From: Bombardia bombarda
Lineage: Eukaryota; Ascomycota; Sordariomycetes; Sordariales; Lasiosphaeriaceae
Assembly (NCBI GenBank): GCA_030512295.1
Contig: JAULSR010000007.1
Span: forward strand, 1,326,501 to 1,390,500
DNA length: 64,000 nt
Direction of reading: 5' to 3'
A program made the position numbers and the translations under genes. Under the pieces are notes generated by a model, which searched no databases, was not told where the DNA came from, and saw nothing but the letters and a program-made list of their open reading frames with translations. Of this stretch, positions 10,644-21,250 are shown piece after piece; the stretch's first letter is position 1; the number at the start of each line of letters is the position of its first letter.

Positions 10644-12954
10644 TGTTGCTGTTGTGGGTCTCGTGAAACTATTCGTAGATTGGATGTGATTGTGGATGAT
10701 TGTTCTTTGTTGCGAGAGGCGTCCCAAACAATGAGGCTGGGAATGTCGTCTGTTTAAGTACACGATCCAGATGCAGTATCACACCCAGAACATCGACCCC
10801 TTAACCTCCATCGTCCATCGGTGGATGTGACCGACACTGTTTAGAAAGCATTGCTAGACGGACACCCCCATACGTATACTTACCGTCCGCTACCATGCCC
10901 TCACCTCCTGGGTTATGGTCTGAATCTAGCGAGGAGATGGTGTTGGGCTAGTACAGTCATTGACTTCCGTACCTCCATCGGTCGCTTCAACACTTTCGTT
11001 TCGAGGCGATTTGTCATCTTACAGAACGACACGCTGGCTCCACAACCCCACATCTTCGCCAGATCCTTCAAGGTGTGTTCCCCTGAACCTACGTCTTGTC
11101 TGCCCCAGGGTTTGAGATATTCCGGATATCTCTGATTAATCTTGAAAGTGTAATAGGTGAATTTATAATCATGAACACGAGTCAGCATGATATCGTGCGA
11201 CCATAGACGTGAATTCGAGACAAGTTTGTGACACCGATGGGGAGATACAGGTCCGCTGGCCGGTAAAATACAGTACTAAGCTTACCGACCCGTAGAACTA
11301 GTAGGGTTTTCAAGCGGTGGAGACAGGATTAATTGTCTACGCCCCAGAGGTGTGGTTCAGCCCCTCGTCGTGATTGATAATCATTCCGGTTCCCGGACGG
11401 TTTCGGATGCCGATAAACGACGAAACGGTGACTTGGGTTTCTTCAACCACCAAACAATCGTGGTGCATCCACAACCCACAGCCTTGGATGGATATTGCTT
11501 CGCGGTAAATGCCAAGCTTTCGGGAATGACAGGCGCAGCAGGTTCAATGGGGCCCGTCGCTGATCAGTCAGCTTTTGGTCGCCCAAACATTTCCTGTCAA
11601 AACAACCTACCAATCAAGGGTTGAAACGAATGATGCATGTAGTTTGTTCTTGTTTGTTCTTCTTTTTCCTTAGATTCATAAGGCTAGACATTAATGTTGA
11701 AACAAAACACAAGATGAATGATTTATAGCACCAGCAAACTCCCATACGACTCACTCAGCACACACCACAAAGCTGCAGGCTATATCCAGCCCCCGAACCT
11801 GCGCTTCATTCAACATAATGCGAGTGCGAGCCTTCCTTATTACCGATTATGGAGCAGTTGCGATACCCGCCACTTAAAGAGGGAAAGATATTGAAATGCT
11901 GGTTCTGGGATTTTCAATGCGCAGTCGCAAGCGCCGTTGAGAGATCACCCGGCTGGAATCTTTCTCAGGTACCTTGGGCAGAGAGTTGTGTTTTTCAAGT
12001 CCTCCTCTGCGAAAGTTTGGGCTAATTCTGCGCTGGCTGGACCATCATACCACCAACTGCTCATACCTACCTAGGTACTCAAATGTCCTATAACGCAACC
12101 TGTCAATATGTGGGGCCGACACAACTTCCGATTTGAAGTCGGGGTTAAAGTCGGGGTTGTGGATGCAGACGGAGTGGCGAAGGTGCGGCAAGGTACCGCC
12201 AAGGGATGACATGTCTTTCCCCAGACGCCGATACGGCGCGGAACTGCGAGTTCTGACCGCCATTTTAGCTCGCAAACATTTGGGAAGAGTGAAAACTGAC
12301 TTTGTGACGTCAATCGGACTTTTCCCCCCCTCACCGTCTTGAACGCCAGGCATCAATGATCACGCTCTCAAGATCCACGCAGGGTCAACCGTCGTTGGGT
12401 GTGATCAGGGCAAGGCAGCCACGGCAGTCTAGCTGCAAGCAGAATTGTGCATGCAATTATTGAACGCTGAGCCAACAGACGCCAAACCGACCGGGTCAGT
12501 GACCCCACGGCGACCAAGGCAGTTTTGTGATAAGATAGGATAAATGCAGGGGGCTAGCAGGATGAGGAGCCGAAATGGGTTGTGGAAATGACTTGGACCC
12601 TACGCCGCACGCGATGGTGCAGCGTGAGTGCACCATGATCCATGGGTTCATGGTTGACGCGACCGTGATGGGAAGGCCCGAGAAACAGGGGTATGAGCAC
12701 GTCGGCCAGGTCCCCAGTGACTAGACTACCTATTAGGTCAACCAACCTATGAAGAGCCGCACCTTCCGACTTGGTCGCCCCTTCTCCCTGCCAAAACCGT
12801 TTTCTTCCCCGGCCTTGGACCCTTGGTGTTTTTAGACCCGTGCACTCACTCATCTTCGACTTTAACCGGCTCGCTCCACCTTCTCACCGTGCCTTCACCA
12901 TCGACAACAAAAACAAAAACACTACAACCGGAAGCAAAATCAAGAAAAATCAAC
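10644..12954. other. Long intergenic region, no gene supported
   Basis: 2.3 kb between the divergent GST and GPI-protein genes, so both promoters lie inside it. An open frame at 11352-11624 (90 codons) has no recognisable motif. One exact TACCTAGGTA palindrome lies at 12068-12077. A pyrimidine-rich tract just upstream of 12955 resembles a fungal core promoter/5' UTR. Confidence 0.55.
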
Positions 12955-13506
12955 ATGAAGTTCCTCGCCACCGCCCTCGTCCTCCTCGGCGCCGCCAACC
13001 AACTGGCCACCGCCCAAGACACCGGCTCCCCCGACGACCTGTCCTTCTCCCTCCCCGAGTCGACCGACGCCGTCTCGTACCTGTCGGAGCTCTACAGCAA
13101 CCAAGGCGGCATCCCCACGGGCGTGACGGGCGCCGTGGTGACGTCGCTCGCGAGCGCGCTCTACAGCGTGCAGAAGTCCTTCGCCACGCACAGCCTCGTC
13201 ACATCCGACGCGTCGGCCATCCTCAGCGCCGCCGCCAAGGCCACCGACGCCTCGGCCGTGCTCTCGAGCATCGAGGAAAACGGCTACGGCTACGCCGAGG
13301 TCACGGCCCAGCCCTGGTACAAGGACAACGTGCCCGAGGACGTCAAGAGCGACGTCGCCCAGTTCAACAGCGCCTGGGACAGCGCGTTCGACAGCGTCGT
13401 CAAGGCGACGAGCACCAAGAATGCGGCCGCGGCCGCGCCGGCGTGCACGGGGTTGGTGATGGCCGCGGCCGCGGGTGCGGCTGTTGGGGTCATGGCCAAT
13501 TTGTGA
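12955..13506 (+). CDS. Small secreted, probably GPI-anchored, Ala/Ser-rich protein
   Basis: 183 aa, single exon, starting at the ATG after a CAACATG context. Residues 1-20 are a clear signal peptide (MKFLATALVLLGAANQLATA, cleaved before QD). The mature part is acidic and rich in Ser, Ala and Val, with only one Cys near the end. The C-terminus is a small-residue cleavage region followed by a hydrophobic Ala/Gly/Val/Met tail (about 163-183), the layout of a GPI-attachment signal. It therefore most likely sits at the plasma membrane or cell wall. I do not recognise a named family. G/C-ending codons dominate, as in an expressed fungal gene. Convergent with the small cysteine-rich gene about 290 bp downstream. 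Confidence 0.8.
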   Translation: MKFLATALVLLGAANQLATAQDTGSPDDLSFSLPESTDAVSYLSELYSNQGGIPTGVTGAVVTSLASALYSVQKSFATHSLVTSDASAILSAAAKATDASAVLSSIEENGYGYAEVTAQPWYKDNVPEDVKSDVAQFNSAWDSAFDSVVKATSTKNAAAAAPACTGLVMAAAAGAAVGVMANL

Positions 13507-13799
13507 GGGATTTAGGTATCTGGTCGTTTGATCCGCTCGGGTGGAGGAAGGAAGAAAGGGGGGGGTAATTTCTAATATCTGTGGGGTGGTGATTTACTAC
13601 TTCAATGCCAAGTAGCGGGTTCATCTTGTGCTGCATGGTGAACGACATTTGTGGCTTCGAATACGGGATACTGGACGGACATTTGGATTTGAGCGTATGA
13701 AGAGCTGACTACCTAAATCCCTCCCATTATATATATAGTCTCTGGCCGATAGTTATAATCCAGTTGGTCACGCCTCATGTCCAATACCGTCACCAAAGT

Positions 13800-14156
13800 C
13801 TAAGCGGCGCAGGCGTTGGTGCTCTCTATCGTCTGCTCAACCTCCTTCCCGACACACTTGTAGCAATTGCAGAGCTGGTAGGCATAAGTCAGTGCCGGCC
13901 CACATGCATTTGAACCGCGAATCTACTGTACCTTTTCCTTTACTTCCTCCACGGGTTCGCCCTCTTGCGTGATACAGCGCAGAATGTTCTCAGTGGTGTT
14001 GAACATGCCCATGGCATAGCACGCGTTTCCGTTGATAACATCAGCACACTCTGGCGTCCAGCAGTTGTCCTTGTACTGCGTCTGACGGACTGCAAGGGCG
14101 GCGGCGTTTGTCAGTGCGGCAAGGGAGAGGACTACCAGTTGTATTGGGAGCTGCAT
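13800..14156 (-). CDS. Small cysteine-rich secreted protein
   Basis: Two exons on the minus strand (13932-14156 and 13800-13874), joined by a 57-nt intron with donor GTACAG, a CTGAC branch point and acceptor CCAG; total 99 aa. Residues 1-19 form a signal peptide ending in an Ala-rich stretch (ALTNAAA), possibly followed by a short propeptide to VRQ. The mature region of about 75 residues has eight cysteines (CW..EC, ACY, RC, then CNCYKC and a final AC), enough for four disulfides, plus one N-glycosylation sequon (NTT). This is the profile of a small secreted, effector-like protein, but no family or function is assigned. Without the intron the frame ends before the last four cysteines, which supports the splice. 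Confidence 0.75.
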
Positions 14157-16061
14157 TGTGACGCTTTGGGGTATTTGTCGTGTTTGAAGGTTGAAGCAAG
14201 AACAGGACTGGTATGCCTGCAAACGTTTTTGTGATGCGTTGTTGAGAGTGGTTTAGACTGGTGGAAAAGATAATGACGAGACACAAAAACGTCATCCCCT
14301 TGCAGATATTTATGTTTGCCAGCAGCCCGGGAAGTTGTATGTGTACAATATCTGGACATGGAGAAGTGTATCGCGGCTGAATTATTGGACCTTGCATCTT
14401 CTTTATTACTTGGCAGCGTTTTCTCAGGGGCTAATTCGACGAGCACAGCCGAACCGCAGGCTAAACGACTTATTTGTGCCACTGCTTCACTTCATATAGG
14501 TCGTTATTACCTACATAACGAGAGCGGCGATTGATTAAGTGTGTAAATAGTCGCTTCACTCTCCTCATGCGGCCATCTGGCTATATGTACCCCTAAGTAT
14601 GAACCAATCAGACTGGTGGAAGGTCGGCATTACATCTGCTTTCTGCTTCCTAGGTCGCAACGTAGAATATTCTGGATCAGTTCATCTCCACCCATCAATA
14701 TATAGTATTCGCTTACTGTGGTCCTAGTCACCGGCACAAGACCGGATGTGCATATTGCTGGTGACATACCCGGTAATCGGGACAGGACATCTTCGAATCT
14801 TCACCACATCAAAACATTTTTACCTCTTGAGGCTCGGTGATACCCACAAGAGGCACACGCTTCTGCTAAGAGCGGCTGATATACTGCTGGATGATACAGT
14901 ACTGCGAGCTAGGGATCAGGATAAGACTCTTGACCTGGCCTCACGATTGGCTCATCTACATCTACATATGTACAATCAATAAGCACATGGCGAGAATGCC
15001 CATGAATGCATTGGCCAAGCCCGAGCCCCCCCCATCGAACCTGGAGCTGATAATTTCATCATGGTATTTATGCCAAGTACAATGCCTGAAGATTAGGTAG
15101 TCAGTACGTGGGTGGTGGAAGTAGCCAGTGGGGGGGACTGATTGATATGTGAGACTATTTCTAGGGGCCTCACTCATAGGGCTGAATCCCATGAGTGACT
15201 TGCAGTGGTAGGCGAGCACAACATGCATTGAGCCAAGGGGTCTATCTAATTCCAGCATGGTTTGGAGAGCTGCAGGACATGATTCGACCATCACCGGACT
15301 ATGTCAGCTCTCACACATGCTCTATTCACATCCAACAATGATACTGTAGGCTGGCTGATAGACCTAGAAGTCGCTTGTTACACAGCTTTAGCGCCAAGCA
15401 GGAGGGGCCGAATGGCTAAGCAAGCAAAGTGGGAGTATGCAAAACTTTATTGGCTTGCATCTTGTCGTATAGTACATATAGGAGTTGTGTTGCCAAAGAG
15501 GCAACACATGTGTCTTGCGCTTTCGTCACACATCTCCTGGCTATTTGATTTCTTTTGTAATGTGGAACTGATTTTGTCTTCGTTCATTATTGGCCCAGAC
15601 CCCACGTTTCAACCGCCATACGGCTTCGTGGCGCAGTCCATGCAGACTATGTATATCTCTGCGTGTCCGAGATGAAAAGCTTTGCTCTTTCACTAATTAT
15701 GAGTTGTCTACTCATGCGGTGTAGAGAGGCTTGGGGGAGGACAAGCATCGCACCAAGCCTGGTTCATCAAGCTGAGACCGACATACTGTTTTCGTACGTT
15801 AAGTGTGCGGGATTGGTCGTATCCGACAACAAGCATAAATGAATACTGCACCTACCTGACCTACCTACACATCCAGCTAGGCATAGCCCGGGCCTGAGCG
15901 TCAGTAATACGTTGTGAAACATCTGCACAGTTTACAAAAGTCCCGTCCCTCCACCCTATGCCAACGTCCGACGACTTTGAATCTTTCCCCAAGTATCATC
16001 TCCGTCGCCTTTTTCATTCGGTGTTGGGCTTTTATTATTGAGGGAGTTTTCCACGCTAAAC
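14157..16061. other. Intergenic region, no gene supported
   Basis: 1.9 kb of AT-rich sequence with only short open frames (longest about 124 codons at 15301-15675) that lack motifs. It includes the promoter of the small cysteine-rich gene and the 5' flank of the membrane-protein pseudogene. Confidence 0.55.
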
Positions 16062-18178
16062 ATGGCTATCGCACCATTCTCCGCAATGTCAGGCCCCGAG
16101 ATGGGAGACCTATTACCGCCATCCCTGCAAGAAAAGTCAAAGAACGTCCGACTCACCGTGTTGATGTTGTGGTGGTCGTTGAGAGAACGCAGCTACGACG
16201 CCTGGAGCGATCCAAAGGCGTTCAAGGTCCGACTCGTGGCTAAATTGCGGAAAACAATAAGCATCATTTTGCTGTCGTTGAGAGAACGCAGCCACGAGGC
16301 CTGGTTGTCGTTGAGAGAACGCAACTACGACGCCTGGAGCGATCCAAAGGCGTTCAAGGTCCGACTCGTGGTGTTGCTGAAAGAAAGCAGCCGCGAGGCC
16401 TGGAGCGATCTGAAGGCATTCAAATGGGGCCGGGCGGGCAAGTGGTTCCTCTTTGTCAACTGGTTGTCGACTCTACTGGCCTTTATCATCATTTTTTTTC
16501 TCGGCATGTTATGGGATCCTCTTATATTATCTATTCTAAGCATTACATATATAGATGGACCCTACGGCATTGATGGCACCTTTTCCCTATCGAGTTCCCC
16601 GATAGCTTATGATTGGTGGGTAGAAGGCTTTTTCCCAAGTTACTATCCCGTTTGGCGCCCTTACCTTTACGCTGGCAAAGATTATCGACGTCATTTGGGA
16701 CATTGTAAGACCATACATTTCCCAGTACTTCGTTTCATGATCGATATTTGGCCTCACGTACTAATATGGTGTGTTTCATACACGGGCAGACAGTCGGTCG
16801 ACTTGGCCAAGCAGTCTTGGCTTATGTCATCTCGTTTCCCACCCTTGCGAGCTCCATGACAGCGTATACACCACGTATCGAACCATTTGTCAGACTCAAC
16901 GATTCTTCCTTTGTTCTGTTTGACTAATTTTCGGAAATACTCTACATCATTCATGATCCCTTCAGAATTGGGTTGGGAAGTCAGAGTGACTTGGTATATT
17001 TTGTTGACGTCGATGGTGTTTCGGGTGTGTAATTATTCTCTCTCCCCGGCTTAGCCATCATTCTATTAGATTCGGAAGTGCAACCTAACCAAAGTCTTAG
17101 ACGCTTACCGTTATAAGGGGGGCTACGAGGAAAGCCGATGCTATCTCCAATATCGTATATCAACCTGTAAGAAGCATATACAACAATTAGTCCAAGGCTT
17201 TGCCTTCTTACTGAATTTCATCACGGGAACTGACACATTGATTGAGCAGACGCAAAAACATATGGATTTTTCAACGTCGAAAATATCACAACATACTGGA
17301 ATGGTACTGAACTTGATGCTCCCGCATTAAATATTGAAGCCTTCTACTACGTCGGCAAAGGCAACTCTGCAACATGTAACGGCGGTGATTACCTTTGGGG
17401 CTACAATTGGACCGATCCCAGAACCGGTACTTTTCCACTCAGAGATAAGAACAATCGACGTTTTGTCCTGCGCAATGAATCTTACCCTGCAAGCTACGTC
17501 ATTGACAACGGAGCATGCCAACCCGTTCAGCAATCCTGCGAAAATGGCAACGGCTCAGACTTTAGCGGCTGCTCTGCAAAAACACAACTATATAGCTGGG
17601 GATTTTCATTGGCGCAGCTTTGCATCAACGTGATCTTTATTTTAATATGGTCTGTTGGCATCTTCATCATGTGGCTTAAATCCCACCTACAGCTGCCGCT
17701 CAAAGGCACGCCTGAAGTACCTCGTGGTTGGAGAGCGCTGATGGAGCTTGCCGAGTCAATAAGCAGAGAGCTGCGCATGAATGGTATTGAACCGAGAAGC
17801 CTCACAGACCGACAACTGAAAAGACAGATCTACAAACAATTGAAAGGAGGGAGTGTTTCGTTCGACCAAGAAGTCTTGGAAAGGCCCGGTTTTGGCTTCC
17901 GACACGGACTTCGACTATGGCTGAAGGAAAAAAGGTGGTGGTTAATATTTGCCACGGTATTTTTGGCTCTGTTCGTCTTCTTTCTACAAAATACCTATTG
18001 CGAGTACTTCCTTTCAGGGAGACTTACGTCATTTATTCTATCAATGTTATTTATGGGAATTTTCATTGGAATTTTCCTTTTCGGGATTTTGGTTAGCCGG
18101 ACAAGGAGGAGCAGGGTACTTCTTACAGTGTGCTGGGTTCTCCCGCCTGTAGGGTTTGTGGGGTTTGTGTGGTTATAA
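16062..18178 (+). pseudogene. Decayed copy of a multi-pass membrane protein family (paralogue of the gene at 21251-23526)
   Basis: Aligned by eye to the intact paralogue at 21251-23526. It starts MAIAPFSAM and keeps the first transmembrane segment and the WW.(E/R)GFF motif. Around 16629-16645 it has one extra base, so the alignment changes frame before LAKIIDVIWD. A probable intron (16705-16789) has the same position as in the paralogue. The next exon lacks about 65 residues (paralogue residues about 169-234) and then hits an in-frame TAA at 16925 where the paralogue has Lys. The 3' exon (about 17250-18178) is still open and strongly similar: DPRTG, NGACQP, the WSVG.....WLK membrane segment, PEVPRGW. 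The 5' exon carries a partial tandem duplication (16175-16371). Decay is the simplest reading; one indel could be an assembly error, but the deletion and stop are not. Confidence 0.75.
16175..16371 (+). repeat. 65-bp direct repeat with 132-bp offset inside the first exon
   Basis: 16175-16239 and 16307-16371 are nearly identical (a difference at the Ser/Asn codon and few others). Both encode SLRER(S/N)YDAWSDPKAF plus KVRLV. A third partial copy starts at about 16273 (SLRERSHEAW), and a fourth diverged one follows (ESSREAWSDLKAF). The intact paralogue has this unit once (REPSRDLWNDLKA), so the duplication arose in this copy. Confidence 0.8.
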
Positions 18179-18607
18179 GTAGGTAGGTATTACCCAAGGT
18201 ACCTTACTGATAGAGAAACCACATTTTAGTTAGTTAGATAGGTAGAATGTAGGATATTATGTATATCTCAAGTGGTGTAATATATCATTATCTTTACTTA
18301 GCCCAACTACGAAGTTATAATGTAAACTACACACGAATTTCTTTAACATTCAGCTCAATAAAAGTCGGACGTGTTGTTGACATCATGATCATCATTCTCG
18401 TTAAAACGTTGTTCTAGATACTGGTAGCTCCAAAAGATTGCTGACATGGCGTACGTGAGGTAGCCAGCCATATTTTATGTACATCGTTACCCAGAAAGAC
18501 ATTTTTCTCTATAACGCAAACACCTAACCCAATGCGAAGCTCGCTGTCTCTATCGTAAACATGACAATAATAATACCAGCTCACCATAAATGAGAGAAAA
18601 CATGTCT
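18179..18607. other. Intergenic region between convergent genes
   Basis: About 430 bp of AT-rich sequence holding the 3' flanks of the pseudogene and the transporter gene. Short GTAGGTAG-like repeats and an imperfect palindrome around GGTACC (about 18199-18206) are visible. No gene was seen. Confidence 0.55.
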
Positions 18608-20368
18608 TTACATGAAACTGTAAATAACAGTAACAGCAGTGGTATAAAACATACCTACAATGCCCAGTACTATCATGGCGATATCTCCAATCTTGGTCCA
18701 CCGGCCCGTCGCAATGCCCTTGTAGTGCAGATATGCAGGGTACACATAGACCAGCGGGATACACGCCACGGAGCCGATCAACGCCACGAACTTGTCCAGA
18801 TTGCCCGTGCCGGCCACAGCCACGACGCCGCAGACACCGACCAGCGCCATGCGGAACGCGTTCTTGATCCACTTGGTGCGCAGGCTCTTCTTGCCGGAGT
18901 GCTGGCCAAAGACCTTGCCCTCGAGGATACGCAGAGCCGGGAACAGCTGAACGGGGGTGCCGACCAGGACCGCGACCGAGTACAGGAACTGCACGGCGTT
19001 GACCAGCTTGCTCTCCTGGGGGAAGTTGTTGATGATTTCGATCTGGGTGAGTTCGCCAAACGTGGCATAGCACAGCGCGCCGACGGAGGTGAAGATGACG
19101 GTGATGAGCAGCATCACCGCCGAGAGCAGCCACTCAAACTTCTCAGGCTGGGCCATGCTCGACTGGATAGGCAGGATCAGGCCAATCCCCTCAAAGGTAA
19201 AGATGGCAGACCCGATCATGAGCGTGTACTTGTCGGGGTTGAAGAACACCACACTCTCGTGCATGCCGTGGCTGGCAAGCGCGCTAAAGTCATACGAGTA
19301 AATGTACGTGACACCCACAAGGATGCACGCATCAGCAATCAGCGCAGCCGGGCCCAGCTTGCTGATATTCCTGATCCACGCCAGCGGCACCAGCAGCACA
19401 AGCTGGATCAGAATCAAGCTGACCGACGACAGTGGGCTCCCTCCGCCGGGCGTGACCGCCTCCAGGAACGTCATCATGTTCTCCGCCACAAATACGATGC
19501 CCGCGCACACGAACCCCAGCTGCGACAGCGTGATCGACCACAGGATCAGGCTGCGGAAGCGGTCGCCCGCGATCGCCTGGCCGATCTCGCCGTAGCCGCC
19601 GCCGTACTGCCGCTTGCACTGCAGCAGCAGGTGGAAGGCCACCATGGAGATGGCCGACACGCCCAGCATGGCCAGCGACGAGAACAGCAGGCCGCCGTTG
19701 TTGAACGCCTTGGGCAGGAACATGATGCCCGTCCCGATGAAGGCCTTGATCAGGGTGAAGAAGGTCTTGGTCGTGCCGGCGTTGGCCGAGCGGGCGGCCC
19801 GCGCGGCCCGCGAGCTCTGCCGCCGGCCAAGCAGCGGCCTGGCCTCGCCGGCGGCGCTTTGGCCGCGCTCGGTATCCTCTTCCTCGTCGTCGGTGATGGC
19901 TTCCTCGTCAGAGTCGACCAGATCCTCGCCGGCGAAACTACCGTAGAGGTCGAGGAACTCGACAAAGTTGCGCGTGATGGGCATGCGCGCGGCGAGGAAG
20001 TCCTGGCCGTGTTTCTGGTGGAGGAACGCGCGACGGAACCCGCCTGGGGCGAGCTGGTCGCCGACGGTCATGGGAGGCCCATTGTCGTCGTCGTCGTCAT
20101 CTTGGTGGAACTCGCGTGGGCTGTGGAACGTGTTAGCGCGCCTGTGCATCTGGGCGCGGGTGGCCGCGTCCAGCTTGAAGAGGTCACGGTGCATGTCGCC
20201 GCCCTGGAGCTTCAGGGAGGACTCCTCGGTCGCAGTGGCAGCTGGGGTCTGCGAGGGTGTCGCGCGTTTGGAAGAGGAAGATTCTCCATTGCGGCTTCCA
20301 AGGCGGCTGTCGAACTCGGCGGTGAAGCCTGGAGGCAGATGCTCCGAGACCACGGCGTTGTCGGACAT
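18608..20368 (-). CDS. Vacuolar-type amino acid transporter (AVT3/AVT4-like, AAAP family)
   Basis: Single-exon gene encoding 586 aa from the ATG MSDNAVV (20368); an upstream in-frame extension to 20509 has no conserved features. The N-terminal 190 or so residues are hydrophilic and acidic, with DDDDDDN and DEEEDTE stretches and Ser/Thr-rich parts, as in fungal AVT3/AVT4 proteins. The Aa_trans domain follows (about 195-580): FFTLIKAFIGTGIMFLPKAF as first transmembrane helix, then GGYGEIGQAIAG, FVAENM and IGLILPIQSSM, with about 11 predicted helices. Yeast homologues export neutral amino acids from the vacuole. Substrate is not predictable here. It sits between two convergent paralogous membrane-protein genes, with no evident functional link. 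Confidence 0.9.
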   Translation of the reverse strand: MSDNAVVSEHLPPGFTAEFDSRLGSRNGESSSSKRATPSQTPAATATEESSLKLQGGDMHRDLFKLDAATRAQMHRRANTFHSPREFHQDDDDDDNGPPMTVGDQLAPGGFRRAFLHQKHGQDFLAARMPITRNFVEFLDLYGSFAGEDLVDSDEEAITDDEEEDTERGQSAAGEARPLLGRRQSSRAARAARSANAGTTKTFFTLIKAFIGTGIMFLPKAFNNGGLLFSSLAMLGVSAISMVAFHLLLQCKRQYGGGYGEIGQAIAGDRFRSLILWSITLSQLGFVCAGIVFVAENMMTFLEAVTPGGGSPLSSVSLILIQLVLLVPLAWIRNISKLGPAALIADACILVGVTYIYSYDFSALASHGMHESVVFFNPDKYTLMIGSAIFTFEGIGLILPIQSSMAQPEKFEWLLSAVMLLITVIFTSVGALCYATFGELTQIEIINNFPQESKLVNAVQFLYSVAVLVGTPVQLFPALRILEGKVFGQHSGKKSLRTKWIKNAFRMALVGVCGVVAVAGTGNLDKFVALIGSVACIPLVYVYPAYLHYKGIATGRWTKIGDIAMIVLGIVGMFYTTAVTVIYSFM

Positions 20369-21250
20369 GGTGGGAGGGAGGGAGATGCTGAGGGTTGCTA
20401 AGAGTTGCTGAGCTTTGCTGATCACGGCGGATTGGGCTGGGGGTTGGAGAGCTCCGTCGGCACAATTTTCAAGGCGGGTGGAGTGTCTCAGTTTGTCCAA
20501 TGATGTCACCGTTGAGGAAGCGTGGCGGCGCTAGTTGACTCGTTTAGCTGGATGGTGTGAAGGAGAGGGCCCAAGAGCAAATCGCTACGGGAGATGGGAT
20601 TTTATGAAAGACATTAAAGACCGTAGATGGGAACAAAGAAAATGGTGAGGAGTCACAACTACAAGAATCAGTGTCGTGAGATGTCGAAACAAGAAAGAGC
20701 CTACGGATGTGTTGAAAACCAAAGTCCTGTTGTTTGCCACGGGTGGGTCTTGGACTGTGTTTCCCCAGCTTTTGGTGAGCCAATCGGAACGCCCCGCTCT
20801 CGGGCGAGAGAGGATTTAAGTTTTACGAGATCGTCCGTCCCCTGTCAATCCTGGGTGATCTTCAGGGCATCCCTAGGATGGCTGCCGTCTTTGACTCGTT
20901 TTCCCGCATGTTTGTGTTGCATGCAAACCCCCATTTTTAATCGGCACCAAGAACACTTGCATTTCTTTGGTCATTCCAAAGGAATGTCTAACTGACAACC
21001 AGAACATGATTCCTAATGAATTAATTGTTTTGTACATCAGACATAAATCAGGTTAATGTTGAATGAACTAATCAGTTAGTTACTGGAGAAGGTCTATGCA
21101 ACGGGTTCTACACATAGGACCATGATAGATTTTGATGGCGGTTGGCGGTTTATATTGATGTTACAGTCGTATTTATGAGCTGAATAGTACACTGCATTTC
21201 CGCCCTCCCGCCTCCCAGCATCGAGTCTACATGTAGACTAGAAGCTAGGA
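20369..21250. other. Intergenic region, no gene supported
   Basis: About 880 bp with the upstream region of the amino acid transporter and the 3' flank of the next minus-strand gene. Short open frames only. Confidence 0.55.

Noticed and set aside
18590..20401. 603-codon open frame on the plus strand
   Set aside because: It is exactly antisense to the amino acid transporter gene. Its composition (Arg/Gln/Asp/His-rich, no domain) is that expected from the complement of G/C-ending codons.
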